Shown: positions 16,707-24,548 of the stretch, one piece after another
Layout of the letters: the number at the start of each line of letters is the position of its first letter
Position numbering within the stretch: the stretch's first letter is position 1
NCBI RefSeq assembly: GCF_009796845.1
Contig: NZ_CP047025.1
Coordinates: 2,170,001 to 2,234,000, forward strand
Source: Cobetia sp. L2A1
GTDB lineage: Bacteria; Pseudomonadota; Gammaproteobacteria; Pseudomonadales; Halomonadaceae
DNA length: 64,000 nt
Reading direction: 5' to 3'
Made by a program: the position numbers and the translations under genes
The notes under the pieces: model-generated
Seen by the model: the letters and a program-made list of their open reading frames with translations, nothing else
Databases searched by the model: none
Told to the model about the DNA's origin: nothing

Positions 16707-17819
16707 ATGTCGATTTCGGTTGTCTGGCGCCCTGCCTCGGCTCGGTACGCCGCAAGGGTGCGTCGTATCTCCGCTGCCCTGATGCTCGGCGGGGCTGGCG
16801 CATTGCTGTCTGCCATCCCTCCCGCGAAGGCTGCCAATTTCCAGCACACTCAAGTCGTCCTCAATAACCTGGGCGGCAGTTACGGCTTCATCGTGGCGCA
16901 GGACGTCACGCTTTCGCGGATAGCACAGCAACATCCAGAGCTTCAGGATCAGGTGCGCGCAACCGCCACCGAGTTCGATAATGCCTTCCCAAACATCACC
17001 CAGCGGCTGACACGCGCGATAGAGTCTCTTATCGGTCGCGAGGCGACGGCCAACGCCAAGCAACGCATCGAGCAGCGGGTCCACGAGAAATTGGTCGCCA
17101 TGCTGGCCCCGGAAGTCTTGACGACCGACTTTGCCCATCGCTTCTTCGCGACCCTTCATCGCCGCGCCGGTGGGGATGATATCCCCTCTCCCTACCTCGA
17201 ATACCTGCTGGCAACCACCTACCAGGACGAGCCGGTGTATGAGCTATATGACGGCTACTATCAGCAATTCAATACCCAGGGGCATGCCAAATCGAGAGGG
17301 GTAGACTTCACATTGCGTCTGCCCGCCTCCTGGAGCGCCAAGGAAAGTCAGCAACCGCATATCGTGCAGAAATGGCGCAGTCAGGCGGGCACCGGCATGC
17401 AGCTGATCGTGCTGGAAATCTATGATCTCAACGGGGTCACCATCAACACCCGACAGCTCAAGATGATGCAAGCCAACCGACAGCTCAGCCGGTGGGCGCC
17501 GCAGGGCAGCGAGATGCTCGACTCTGGTGTCACGACCATCAATCAGCGTCCGGGCTACTGGTTTGATATCTCGATGGCACAGCAGCATAAAAACAAGCGC
17601 ACCCTCTCGCATACCCGTCAGTACGGCACCTTCATCAATGACAAGATGATACGGCTAAGCTGCAGTGCCTATCAGGCGCTGCCGGAGGGGATGACAGAGG
17701 TGAAATCGCCTCGCGATCGAGATTCCAACAGCGAATTCGAGTCACTCAAGACACTATGTGGTGGAGTGATCAAGGGCTCGGCGGTGATGCAGACATACGA
17801 GACCAGCGTCAGCCGTTAG
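16707..17819 (+). CDS. Exported protein of unknown function
   Basis: I do not recognise this family. From ATG 16707 the protein has 370 residues, with an arginine-rich N-region, a hydrophobic core and a probable signal cleavage near PPAKAA (about residue 43). The mature part starts NFQHTQVVLNNLGGSYGF and has a helical first half rich in Gln and Arg, then a beta-rich second half (YWFDISMAQQHKNKRTLSHTRQYGTFINDKMIRLSC). The ribosome site ACAGGA at 16693-16698 fits ATG 16707; ATG 16698 is an alternative. The gene stands alone between a strong terminator and a decayed fragment of a related gene. A periplasmic or surface location is inferred from the signal peptide only. Confidence 0.7.
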   Translation: MSISVVWRPASARYAARVRRISAALMLGGAGALLSAIPPAKAANFQHTQVVLNNLGGSYGFIVAQDVTLSRIAQQHPELQDQVRATATEFDNAFPNITQRLTRAIESLIGREATANAKQRIEQRVHEKLVAMLAPEVLTTDFAHRFFATLHRRAGGDDIPSPYLEYLLATTYQDEPVYELYDGYYQQFNTQGHAKSRGVDFTLRLPASWSAKESQQPHIVQKWRSQAGTGMQLIVLEIYDLNGVTINTRQLKMMQANRQLSRWAPQGSEMLDSGVTTINQRPGYWFDISMAQQHKNKRTLSHTRQYGTFINDKMIRLSCSAYQALPEGMTEVKSPRDRDSNSEFESLKTLCGGVIKGSAVMQTYETSVSR

Positions 17820-18262
17820 AGAGGATGCTATCTCGTTGCTCCCCCCCCCTCCAACACTTCTCCCATGAATCCGCCTGATCACCGATAACTCCCTCGCATC
17901 ATCATCACACCCAATACCGGCGGGCCTGCTGGTTCGATATCGCCATAACACAACGACACCAAGGCACGCCCATCACCTCGCAGACATGCGAATATGGCCT
18001 CTTCCTCGACGACAAGCTGATCCGCCTGCACTGCACCCGCTACCATCCTGTCGCCGACGGCACCACCTACGCCAAAACCAAGACAGACCTCGCCGTCGAT
18101 GAAGGAATGGCAAGCCGAACGGTGGGAGTTATTCACTAAGTTCGTAGTTAATCAGACGGGACCCGACAACTAGACGATAACGTCTTTCACCTAGACTTAA
18201 CTCTAAAAGAATCATAAAAATCACCTGTTATAAAGTAGTGTACAAATATTACACTTTAGCAC
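17820..18262. other. Intergenic region with gene remnant and C9 tract
   Basis: The gap between the exported protein and the sigma-54 regulator holds a C9 run at 17841-17849 and a decayed coding fragment at 17918-18139. AT-rich sequence follows, with no further gene seen to 18262. Confidence 0.6.
17918..18139 (+). pseudogene. C-terminal remnant of a paralogue of the upstream exported protein
   Basis: Reading the + strand in the frame of TGC at 17927 gives CWFDIAITQRHQ followed by SQTCEYGLFLDDKLIRLHCTRYH and a TAA stop at 18137-18139. This aligns without gaps to the C-terminal part of the protein at 16707-17819 (YWFDISMAQQHK ... SHTRQYGTFINDKMIRLSCSAY), with W, FDI, Q, H, YG, F, DK, IRL and C in the same order. 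There is no start codon, signal peptide or N-terminal domain, and the sequence before 17918 does not continue the alignment in this frame. It is best read as a truncated, decayed duplicate. The antisense open frame at 17879-18136 is a shadow of it. Confidence 0.7.
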
Positions 18263-19822
18263 TTAAGTCTTTTTTAGTTTTCGTACCACCGATGGCTGAC
18301 TAATCCCCGCCCTCTTGGCTATCGCATAGGTACTGGGCAATTCCGCTGCCATCTCGAGTAGCCATTGTGCTTCGATGCGTGCCAGGCCTTCCTTGAGAGT
18401 TTCGTTGGGGCCGAGTTTGGGTATTGGCATAGCTACCGCCCTCTCAGCGGTAGACTCTGAGAGGGAACTACCGTTGTTGAAATTGTTGGCAGGCGCATCT
18501 CTTTTATTTACGCCTATTTCTTCATATTTGTTATTACCGAATTTAAATGAAACACCTAGTCCATTAGCGTTATTCGCTGAATAAGGGTTTATTAGTGTTT
18601 GCAGTGAGGCAGCGTCAATAACATCACCTGCGGCACTGAGCCAGGCGCGTTCCAGCCAGTTTTCGAGTTCACGGATATTACCCAGCCAGTGCTGTTGCAG
18701 CAGCAGCGACCACAGGGTGGGGTCAAGCAGCTTGTCACGCCCATGACGCTGATTGAGCCGCGCGAGGTGTTGTTCGACCAGTGCCGGGATATCTTCCGGG
18801 CGCTCCCGCAAGGGTGGGAAGTTCACTGGCAGCACATTGATGCGGTAATAGAGGTCCAGCCGGAAGCGCCCCTGCTCCACCAACGCGGCGAGATTCTGGT
18901 TGGTGGCGACAACGAGGCGGAAGTCGGCGCGGCGGGTGGTGGTGTCACCGAGTCGCGTGATCAGCCCATCCTGAATCACCTTGAGCAGCTTGGTCTGGGT
19001 GGCCAGTGGTAGCTCGCCGATTTCATCCAGAAACAGCGTGCCGCCTTCAGCCTGTTCCATCAGGCCAGCCTTGCCGCGATTGCCTGCGCCGGTGAAGGCG
19101 CCAGGTTGATAGCCGAACATCTCCGCCTCGAACAGGTTCTCCGGAATCGCCCCACAGTTGACGTCTATGAACGGCCCCTTGGCGCGCTCGCTCCAGCGAT
19201 GCAGTTGATGGGCAAAGGCCGTCTTCCCGACGCCAGACTCCCCCAGCATCAGCACCGTGGCATTGGTGGGCGCAACGCGCTTGAGCAACAGCGCTATCTC
19301 ACGCATCACGGGGCTTTTGACCTGAAGCTGGCCGCAGTCGATCTCCCCGCAATCCCTGTCACTCTCCCCATCATTCATGATGGCCTGTCCGGTGCGCATG
19401 GATGCCTGGTCCCGCGAGCTGCGCCGCAGGTGATCACTGAATCGTTGCTGAAGCACCGCGTATTCCTGCTGCAACAGCTGAATATCGGTGAGGTCCATCG
19501 AGCGGCTGACCACCCGTACCAGCCGTCCCTCGACGAACACTGGGTGTGCCTGCGCCACCACCCGACGCCCCGTCCCCGTGCTCTGCATCATCTGCACGGT
19601 CTTGCCGGTGCGAATGACTTCCAGACTGATGGAGGGGGTCAGCACGCCGCTGGCTTCCAGGTCATGCACGTTGGCGGCGCAGAGCGCTTCACGTGTCATG
19701 CCATACACCGCAGCGGCGCCGGGGCTGACATCCACCACCTGGCCTTCGGCATCGACCACGAAGTAATGGTCATGCGCGGTGTCGATGATGGTCTTGAGTG
19801 TCTGGCTATCGAGTTCTGACAT
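18263..19822 (-). CDS. Sigma-54-dependent transcriptional activator (PAS, AAA+, TyrR-type HTH)
   Basis: A 519-residue enhancer-binding protein. Residues 5-115 form a PAS-like sensor (DHYFVVDAEGQVVDVSPGAAAVYGMTREAL). A short coiled coil follows, then the AAA+ domain with Walker A GESGVGKT (194-201), the sigma-54 contact loop GAFTGA (241-246) and FLDEIGELPLATQTKLLKVIQ. The C-terminus (about 475-519) is a helix-turn-helix of the TyrR kind ending PSTYAIAKRAGISQPSVVRKLKKT. I start at ATG 19822, where GAGG precedes by 6 bases; GTG 19834 is less likely. Residues about 407-466 are an Asn/Ser-rich linker whose DNA (18425-18600) is notably AT-rich. It is divergent from the 2-ketoarginine operon, whose promoter has -24/-12 elements and three palindromes, so it is probably that operon's activator. 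Confidence 0.9.
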   Translation of the reverse strand: MSELDSQTLKTIIDTAHDHYFVVDAEGQVVDVSPGAAAVYGMTREALCAANVHDLEASGVLTPSISLEVIRTGKTVQMMQSTGTGRRVVAQAHPVFVEGRLVRVVSRSMDLTDIQLLQQEYAVLQQRFSDHLRRSSRDQASMRTGQAIMNDGESDRDCGEIDCGQLQVKSPVMREIALLLKRVAPTNATVLMLGESGVGKTAFAHQLHRWSERAKGPFIDVNCGAIPENLFEAEMFGYQPGAFTGAGNRGKAGLMEQAEGGTLFLDEIGELPLATQTKLLKVIQDGLITRLGDTTTRRADFRLVVATNQNLAALVEQGRFRLDLYYRINVLPVNFPPLRERPEDIPALVEQHLARLNQRHGRDKLLDPTLWSLLLQQHWLGNIRELENWLERAWLSAAGDVIDAASLQTLINPYSANNANGLGVSFKFGNNKYEEIGVNKRDAPANNFNNGSSLSESTAERAVAMPIPKLGPNETLKEGLARIEAQWLLEMAAELPSTYAIAKRAGISQPSVVRKLKKT

Positions 19823-19907
19823 GACAGGCCTCACGGGAGAATGTACGGGGGATGAGCTGGGCAGTATTCATTGGCTTCTTATCATTACCCAATCATTCAC
19901 TTCTGGC

Positions 19908-19923
19908 GATCCATAAATGGATC
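19908..19923 (+). promoter_or_regulatory. Activator box 1 (perfect palindrome)
   Basis: GATCCATAAATGGATC is a perfect inverted repeat with 7-base arms. It lies about 105 bases upstream of the -24/-12 promoter, where enhancer sites for sigma-54 activators normally sit. Confidence 0.7.
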
Positions 19924-19926
19924 AAT

Positions 19927-19942
19927 GATTCATAAATGGATC
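19927..19942 (+). promoter_or_regulatory. Activator box 2
   Basis: GATTCATAAATGGATC differs from box 1 at one base. It begins 19 bases after box 1, close to two helical turns, so proteins on both would face the same side. Confidence 0.65.
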
Positions 19943-19959
19943 AATTGATGGCTCATTTC

Positions 19960-19975
19960 GATCCAAAAATGAATC
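19960..19975 (+). promoter_or_regulatory. Activator box 3
   Basis: GATCCAAAAATGAATC matches the common pattern GATYCAWAAATGRATC. It begins 33 bases after box 2, close to three helical turns. Confidence 0.6.
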
Positions 19976-20025
19976 GTGTGAACGGCTCTTCACAAAAAAT
20001 CCCATGAAAACAACGGACTGAAAAT

Positions 20026-20041
20026 TGGCATGCTTACTGCA
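20026..20041 (+). promoter_or_regulatory. Sigma-54 (-24/-12) promoter
   Basis: TGGCATGCTTACTGCA has the invariant GG and GC separated by exactly 10 bases (20027-28 and 20039-40), as required for RpoN promoters. It lies upstream of the ureohydrolase gene and downstream of the three activator boxes; transcription would start near 20052. Confidence 0.85.
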
Positions 20042-20139
20042 ATGACGAGTCACATGCCGCAGTCCACACGGCCCTATAACGACAATCATCCTGCTCGCCG
20101 TTCATTTCATCGCGAGCCCTTCACGATCCGGAGAAATTC

Positions 20140-21090
20140 ATGAGTGAATTCAATCAGCCGTTGGGCGGCAACGACATGCCACGTTTTGGCGGCCCGGCCA
20201 CCATGATGCGCCTGCCAACTCAAGAGACAGCCAAGGATCTGGATGTAGCCTTCATCGGGATTCCGCTGGATATCGGCACCTCCAACCGTCCCGGTGCCCG
20301 TTTTGGCCCGCGTCAGATTCGCGATGAATCCCGCATGCTGCGGCCTTACAACATGGCCACCCGCGCAGCGCCCTTCGATAGCCTGCAGGTGGCGGACATC
20401 GGCGATGTACCGATCAACACCTTCCACCTGCCCAAGAGCATGGACATCATCGAGAAATTCTACGATGAAGTGCTCAGCCACGATTGCGTGCCGCTGACGC
20501 TGGGCGGTGACCACACCGTCACTCTGCCGGTGCTGCGTGCCATCGCCAAGAAGCACGGGCCGGTCGGCCTGATCCATATCGATGCCCACGCCGATGTGAA
20601 CGACCACATGTTCGGCGAGCCGATTGCCCACGGCACGCCGATTCGTCGTGCTCAGGAAGAAGGCCTGCTCGACAGCACGCGTGTGGTGCAGATCGGCCTG
20701 CGCGGCACTGGCTACTCCGCCGATGATTTCGACTGGTGTCGTCAGCAGGGCTTCCGTGTCGAGACCGCCGAGATGTGCTGGTTCAAGTCACTCGCGCCGC
20801 TGATGGCCGAAGTGCGCGACATGATGGGCGATCGCCCCGTCTACATCACCTTCGACATCGATGGCCTCGACCCCTCCGTCGCCCCCGGCACCGGCACCGT
20901 GGAAGCCGGCGGCCTGACCATGCCGCAGGGCATGGAAATCGTGCGTGGTGCGCGTGGCCTCAATATCGTCGGCGGTGACCTGATGGAAGTCTCTCCGCCC
21001 TACGATACCAGCGGCAATACGGCACTGATGGGCGCGACACTGCTCTACGAAATGCTGTGTGTACTGCCGGGCGTGATGCAGCGCGACTGA
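20140..21090 (+). CDS. Ureohydrolase, agmatinase/guanidinobutyrase family
   Basis: A 316-residue Mn-dependent ureohydrolase that hydrolyses a guanidino compound to urea and an amine. All metal motifs are present: GGDH (122-125), DAHAD (148-152) and DIDGLDP (239-245). ATG 20140 follows CCGGAG at a good distance. Agmatinase, guanidinobutyrase and guanidinopropionase share these motifs. The AruI-type decarboxylase and aldehyde dehydrogenase in the same operon point to 4-guanidinobutyrate as substrate, giving 4-aminobutyrate and urea. The operon is preceded by a sigma-54 promoter. Family is certain; the exact substrate is inferred from neighbours. Confidence 0.9.
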   Translation: MSEFNQPLGGNDMPRFGGPATMMRLPTQETAKDLDVAFIGIPLDIGTSNRPGARFGPRQIRDESRMLRPYNMATRAAPFDSLQVADIGDVPINTFHLPKSMDIIEKFYDEVLSHDCVPLTLGGDHTVTLPVLRAIAKKHGPVGLIHIDAHADVNDHMFGEPIAHGTPIRRAQEEGLLDSTRVVQIGLRGTGYSADDFDWCRQQGFRVETAEMCWFKSLAPLMAEVRDMMGDRPVYITFDIDGLDPSVAPGTGTVEAGGLTMPQGMEIVRGARGLNIVGGDLMEVSPPYDTSGNTALMGATLLYEMLCVLPGVMQRD

Positions 21091-21265
21091 TGCACACTCG
21101 GCTGGCATGAGCTCCGCGCTGCCCACCTGATTGTCCCGTCAGATGGGCAGCGCACGGACGACAGACCTGCCAACGAATTTTCCTGCCACAGCCTCATGAA
21201 ATAGATCAGTAAAAACAAAGTCTTAACGAAGCCTGACTATTACAAAAATACCAAGGTGACCTATC

Positions 21266-22729
21266 ATGTCCTCAAGCATAGATCCGACGGCGGCTATCAC
21301 ACCATCCTCCGCTGATCAGCCTCAGCACTCTGATCAGCAGAACAAGCCGCAGAAAGCGACACAGAAAACAATAATTGCCACGACACCCGCCCCGCTGTGC
21401 ACGCGCGGGCTGGTCAAGTTCCTGGTGCCTTCGCTGCTCGGCGTGTCCTTCTTCCTGGTGCCGTTCAGTGTCGGCGACACCATCAACATCGGCATGGGCC
21501 TGATGGCCGATTGGCTCAAGGCGACACTCGGCGGTTCTCTGCCCGCCATCGCCGTAGCCGTGCTGTGTCTCTCCGTGCTGTTGACAGCCTTCGTCAAGGT
21601 TGCCAAGCCGAGTTGGGCCAGACAGGGCGCTGCCCACGAACTATTTGATGTGTCTGCCGTCTGGTTCGGCATGCGTGCACTCGGTGCCGTCTTCGCATTG
21701 ATGACCTACTTCCAGTGGGGGCCAGCGCAGGTGACGGCGGCCTTTACCGGCGGCGTGATGCTCAATGACCTCGCGCCGGTGCTGCTGACCTTCTTCTTCT
21801 TCGCAGCCATCCTGTTGCCGCTGCTGGTCGATTTCGGCTTCATGGAATTCATCGGCAGCCTGGTGCGGCGCCCATTTCGCGCCATCTTCAATCTGCCGGG
21901 CCGCAGTGCCATCGATGCCACTGCCTCATGGATGGGCTCCGGCACCGTCGGCGTGTTGATCACCACTCAGCAGTACGAGCAAGGCTTCTACAGCCAGCGC
22001 GAAGCCGCGGTGATCGCGACCAACTTCTCGGTGGTCTCGATTGCCTTCGCGTTGCTGGTCACCAGCTTCATGAACATCAATCACCTGTTCGTGCCCTTCT
22101 ATCTGACCGTCGTCGTCGCGGGCTTGATTGCCGCTGTCATCGTGCCGCGCCTGCCGCCGCTATCGCGCAAGCGTGATAGCTATCACGAGCCGATCGGTTG
22201 CCAGATCAATGAAGAGAATCAGAGCGACTGTGGCGTGCTGCGTTATTCCCTCGGCATGGCTGTCGCACGCGCCGAGAATGCGCCGGGACCCCTCAAGCTG
22301 GTGAAGTCTGCCGGTATCAATGTGGCTGATATCTTCCTGGGCCTGCTGCCGGTCGTGATCGCCATCGGTACCATCGCGCTGATGCTGGCCGAGTTCACCC
22401 CCGTGTTCACCTGGCTGTCCTATCCGATGATTCCGCTGCTGGAACTGCTGCAGATTCCCCACGCAGCCGAAGCGGCACCTGCTACGCTGGTCGGCTTTGC
22501 TGACATGTTCTTGCCGGCGGTGCTGGCCAAGGACATCGACAGCGAGCTGACGCGCTTCGTGATCGCCTGCCTGTCACTGACTCAGCTGATCTACATGTCA
22601 GAGATTGGCGCCCTGCTGCTCAAGTCAAAGATTCCGCTCAAGATATGGGAGCTGGTCGCCATCTTCCTGCTGCGCACGCTGATCACCCTGCCGATCATCG
22701 CCTTCATCGCGCATGTGTTCGTGTTCTGA
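21266..22729 (+). CDS. YjiH-like membrane protein with nucleoside-recognition (Gate) domains, putative transporter
   Basis: A 487-residue membrane protein with about 10-11 hydrophobic helices. A hydrophilic, Gln/Ser/Thr-rich N-terminal tail of about 45 residues precedes RGLVKFLVPSLLGVSFFLVPFSVGDTINIGMGLMADWLK. The repeats around GRSAIDATASWMGSGTVGVLITTQQYEQGFYSQREAAVIATNFSVVS match the nucleoside-recognition/Gate family, of which YjiH is a member. These proteins are poorly characterised. In this operon it is a candidate importer for arginine, 2-ketoarginine or a guanidino acid; this is inference. AAGGTGA provides the ribosome site. Confidence 0.82.
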   Translation: MSSSIDPTAAITPSSADQPQHSDQQNKPQKATQKTIIATTPAPLCTRGLVKFLVPSLLGVSFFLVPFSVGDTINIGMGLMADWLKATLGGSLPAIAVAVLCLSVLLTAFVKVAKPSWARQGAAHELFDVSAVWFGMRALGAVFALMTYFQWGPAQVTAAFTGGVMLNDLAPVLLTFFFFAAILLPLLVDFGFMEFIGSLVRRPFRAIFNLPGRSAIDATASWMGSGTVGVLITTQQYEQGFYSQREAAVIATNFSVVSIAFALLVTSFMNINHLFVPFYLTVVVAGLIAAVIVPRLPPLSRKRDSYHEPIGCQINEENQSDCGVLRYSLGMAVARAENAPGPLKLVKSAGINVADIFLGLLPVVIAIGTIALMLAEFTPVFTWLSYPMIPLLELLQIPHAAEAAPATLVGFADMFLPAVLAKDIDSELTRFVIACLSLTQLIYMSEIGALLLKSKIPLKIWELVAIFLLRTLITLPIIAFIAHVFVF

Positions 22730-22804
22730 GTCACGCGGGCACTCGACTTGTTTCTCATCTCATACGGGAGCACCACGGTGCTCCCGTCATTGGAATAGCC
22801 TCTC

Positions 22805-24481
22805 ATGACCTGTGCTGAACTGTTGATTCGACTACTGCGTGACACCTACGGCGTGGATACCGTGTTCGGCATTCCCGGCGTGCATACCATCGAGCTCTAT
22901 CGTGGTTTGGAAGAGAAGCGTGGCCTGGCAGACGATGCCACTGACAAGACCATCCGCCACGTCACGCCGCGCCACGAACAGGGCGCTGGCTTCATGGCCG
23001 ATGGTTACGCACGCGCCACCGGCAAGCCGGGCGTGTGTTTCATCATCACCGGCCCGGGCATGACCAACATCACCACCGCGATGGGCCAGGCACTGGCCGA
23101 TTCCATCCCGATGCTGGTGATTTCCAGCGTCAATCGCAGCGATACGCTGGGTCGCGGTCAGGGCCGTCTGCATGAGCTACCCAGCCAGCAGCAGCTGATC
23201 GCGGGCGTTGCTCGCTTCAGCCATACCCTGCTTGATCCATCGGCGCTGCCAGAAGTGCTGGCCCGTGCCTTTGCACTGTTTGAGGGTGCACGTCCCGGCC
23301 CGGTGCACATCGAGATTCCCATCGACCTGTTTCCCGCGGAAGTCGAGCCGCCACATGGCCGCGCGTCGCATGAGTGGACTCGCCCGCGTATTGGTCGCAC
23401 CGCACCCGACCCCGCGCTGATCGATGCCGCGGTCGAACTGCTCAACGGCGCCAAGTGCCCGCTGGTGCTACTCGGCGGTGGCTGTGTCGCCGCGCCCGAA
23501 GCTGCACGACAGCTGGTGGAGGCGCTCGATGCGCCCACCGTCATTACGGTAAATGCCAAGGGCTTGCTGGGCGCTGCTCATCCATTGGATCTCGGTGCCA
23601 ATGCCTCACTGCCTGCCGTGCGCGAGCTGGCACGTGATGCCGATGTGGTACTGGCGATCGGTACCGAGCTGGGCGAGACCGACTATGATGTCGTCTTCGA
23701 TGACGGCTTCGTGATCGGTGGCCAGCTGATCCGCATCGATATCGACCCTGAGCAACTGGGTCGCAACCAACACGCCACCTTGGCGATGGTCGCCGATGCA
23801 GGCCTGGCGCTGGAGATACTGGCCAAGCGCTGCAGTGAAGCAGGCACGCACACATTCCAGAGCTCAAGCGATGGCTCAACCAGAGGTGCGCAGACCACTG
23901 CTGCCGCACTGAAAGCGCTCGCACTGCCGACAGACCCTGCCTTCGCGCCCTATGTGCCACTGTTCGACACCTTGCAGCAATCGCTGCCGGAGGCCATCTG
24001 GGTCGGCGATTCCTGCGCGACCGTCTACGCCGCCAATCATCTGGTCAGCCAGCCCGCACCGCGGCGCTACTTCAACTCTGCGACCGGTTACGGCACTCTC
24101 GGTTACGGCCTGCCTGCCGCAATGGGCGCCACCCTCGGGCGCCCTGACCTGCCGGTGATCGCGTTGGTCGGCGATGGCGGCATCATGTTCACGCTGAGCG
24201 AGCTTGCCTGTGCGGTGGAAGAGCAGCTGCCCGTCATCATCGTGCTATGGCACAACCAGGGCTACGAAGAGATTCGCCGCTTCATGGACAACGCCGGCGT
24301 GACGCGACTCGGTGTCGATATCCAGGCACCCGACTTCCAACTGATCGCCCAGGGCTTCGGCTGTGCCGCGGTGCGTGTCGACTCGCCGGACAGCCTGAGC
24401 AGTGCACTGACCGAACGCAACGCCAAGGCACCGCTACTGGTAGAAATCGATGCGGCCGCATGGTGCCATCACGTACGCTAG
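22805..24481 (+). CDS. aruI: 5-guanidino-2-oxopentanoate decarboxylase (ThDP enzyme)
   Basis: A 558-residue ThDP enzyme, the length of Pseudomonas AruI. It has VFGIPGVHTIELYRGL, the activating glutamate E58 in TPRHEQGAGFMADGYARATGKPGVCFIITGPGMTN, and SVNRSDTLGRGQGRLHELPSQ. The Mg-ThDP motif is GDGGIMFTLSELACAVEEQLPVI...HNQGY (about 456-485). AruI converts 2-ketoarginine to 4-guanidinobutyraldehyde in the arginine transaminase pathway. The aldehyde dehydrogenase 67 bases downstream and the ureohydrolase upstream would complete the route to 4-aminobutyrate. No transaminase gene (AruH) is in the window. The assignment rests on my recognition of the N-terminal motifs and on context. Confidence 0.8.
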   Translation: MTCAELLIRLLRDTYGVDTVFGIPGVHTIELYRGLEEKRGLADDATDKTIRHVTPRHEQGAGFMADGYARATGKPGVCFIITGPGMTNITTAMGQALADSIPMLVISSVNRSDTLGRGQGRLHELPSQQQLIAGVARFSHTLLDPSALPEVLARAFALFEGARPGPVHIEIPIDLFPAEVEPPHGRASHEWTRPRIGRTAPDPALIDAAVELLNGAKCPLVLLGGGCVAAPEAARQLVEALDAPTVITVNAKGLLGAAHPLDLGANASLPAVRELARDADVVLAIGTELGETDYDVVFDDGFVIGGQLIRIDIDPEQLGRNQHATLAMVADAGLALEILAKRCSEAGTHTFQSSSDGSTRGAQTTAAALKALALPTDPAFAPYVPLFDTLQQSLPEAIWVGDSCATVYAANHLVSQPAPRRYFNSATGYGTLGYGLPAAMGATLGRPDLPVIALVGDGGIMFTLSELACAVEEQLPVIIVLWHNQGYEEIRRFMDNAGVTRLGVDIQAPDFQLIAQGFGCAAVRVDSPDSLSSALTERNAKAPLLVEIDAAAWCHHVR

Positions 24482-24548
24482 CGCTACTGTCTGTCACCTC
24501 ATTGGCACTTTCATCCGCTTCATGGCGTCACCGTCTCAAGGAATTCAC

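Larger units (their letters stand above)
19823..20139. other. Regulatory intergenic region of the 2-ketoarginine operon
   Basis: This 317-base divergent promoter region holds three palindromic boxes (19908-19975) and a -24/-12 promoter (20026-20041). A leader of about 90 bases then runs to the ureohydrolase gene. No small gene is apparent. Confidence 0.7.

Noticed and set aside
17879..18136. Possible 85-residue minus-strand gene
   Set aside because: It is the antisense of the decayed paralogue fragment on the plus strand, which has clear similarity to the neighbouring protein.
1430..21260. AATACCAA octamer found upstream of four transporter genes (near 1430, 10961, 12716, 21250)
   Set aside because: About two occurrences are expected by chance in a window this size, flanking bases differ, and only one or two sites have a matching half-site.
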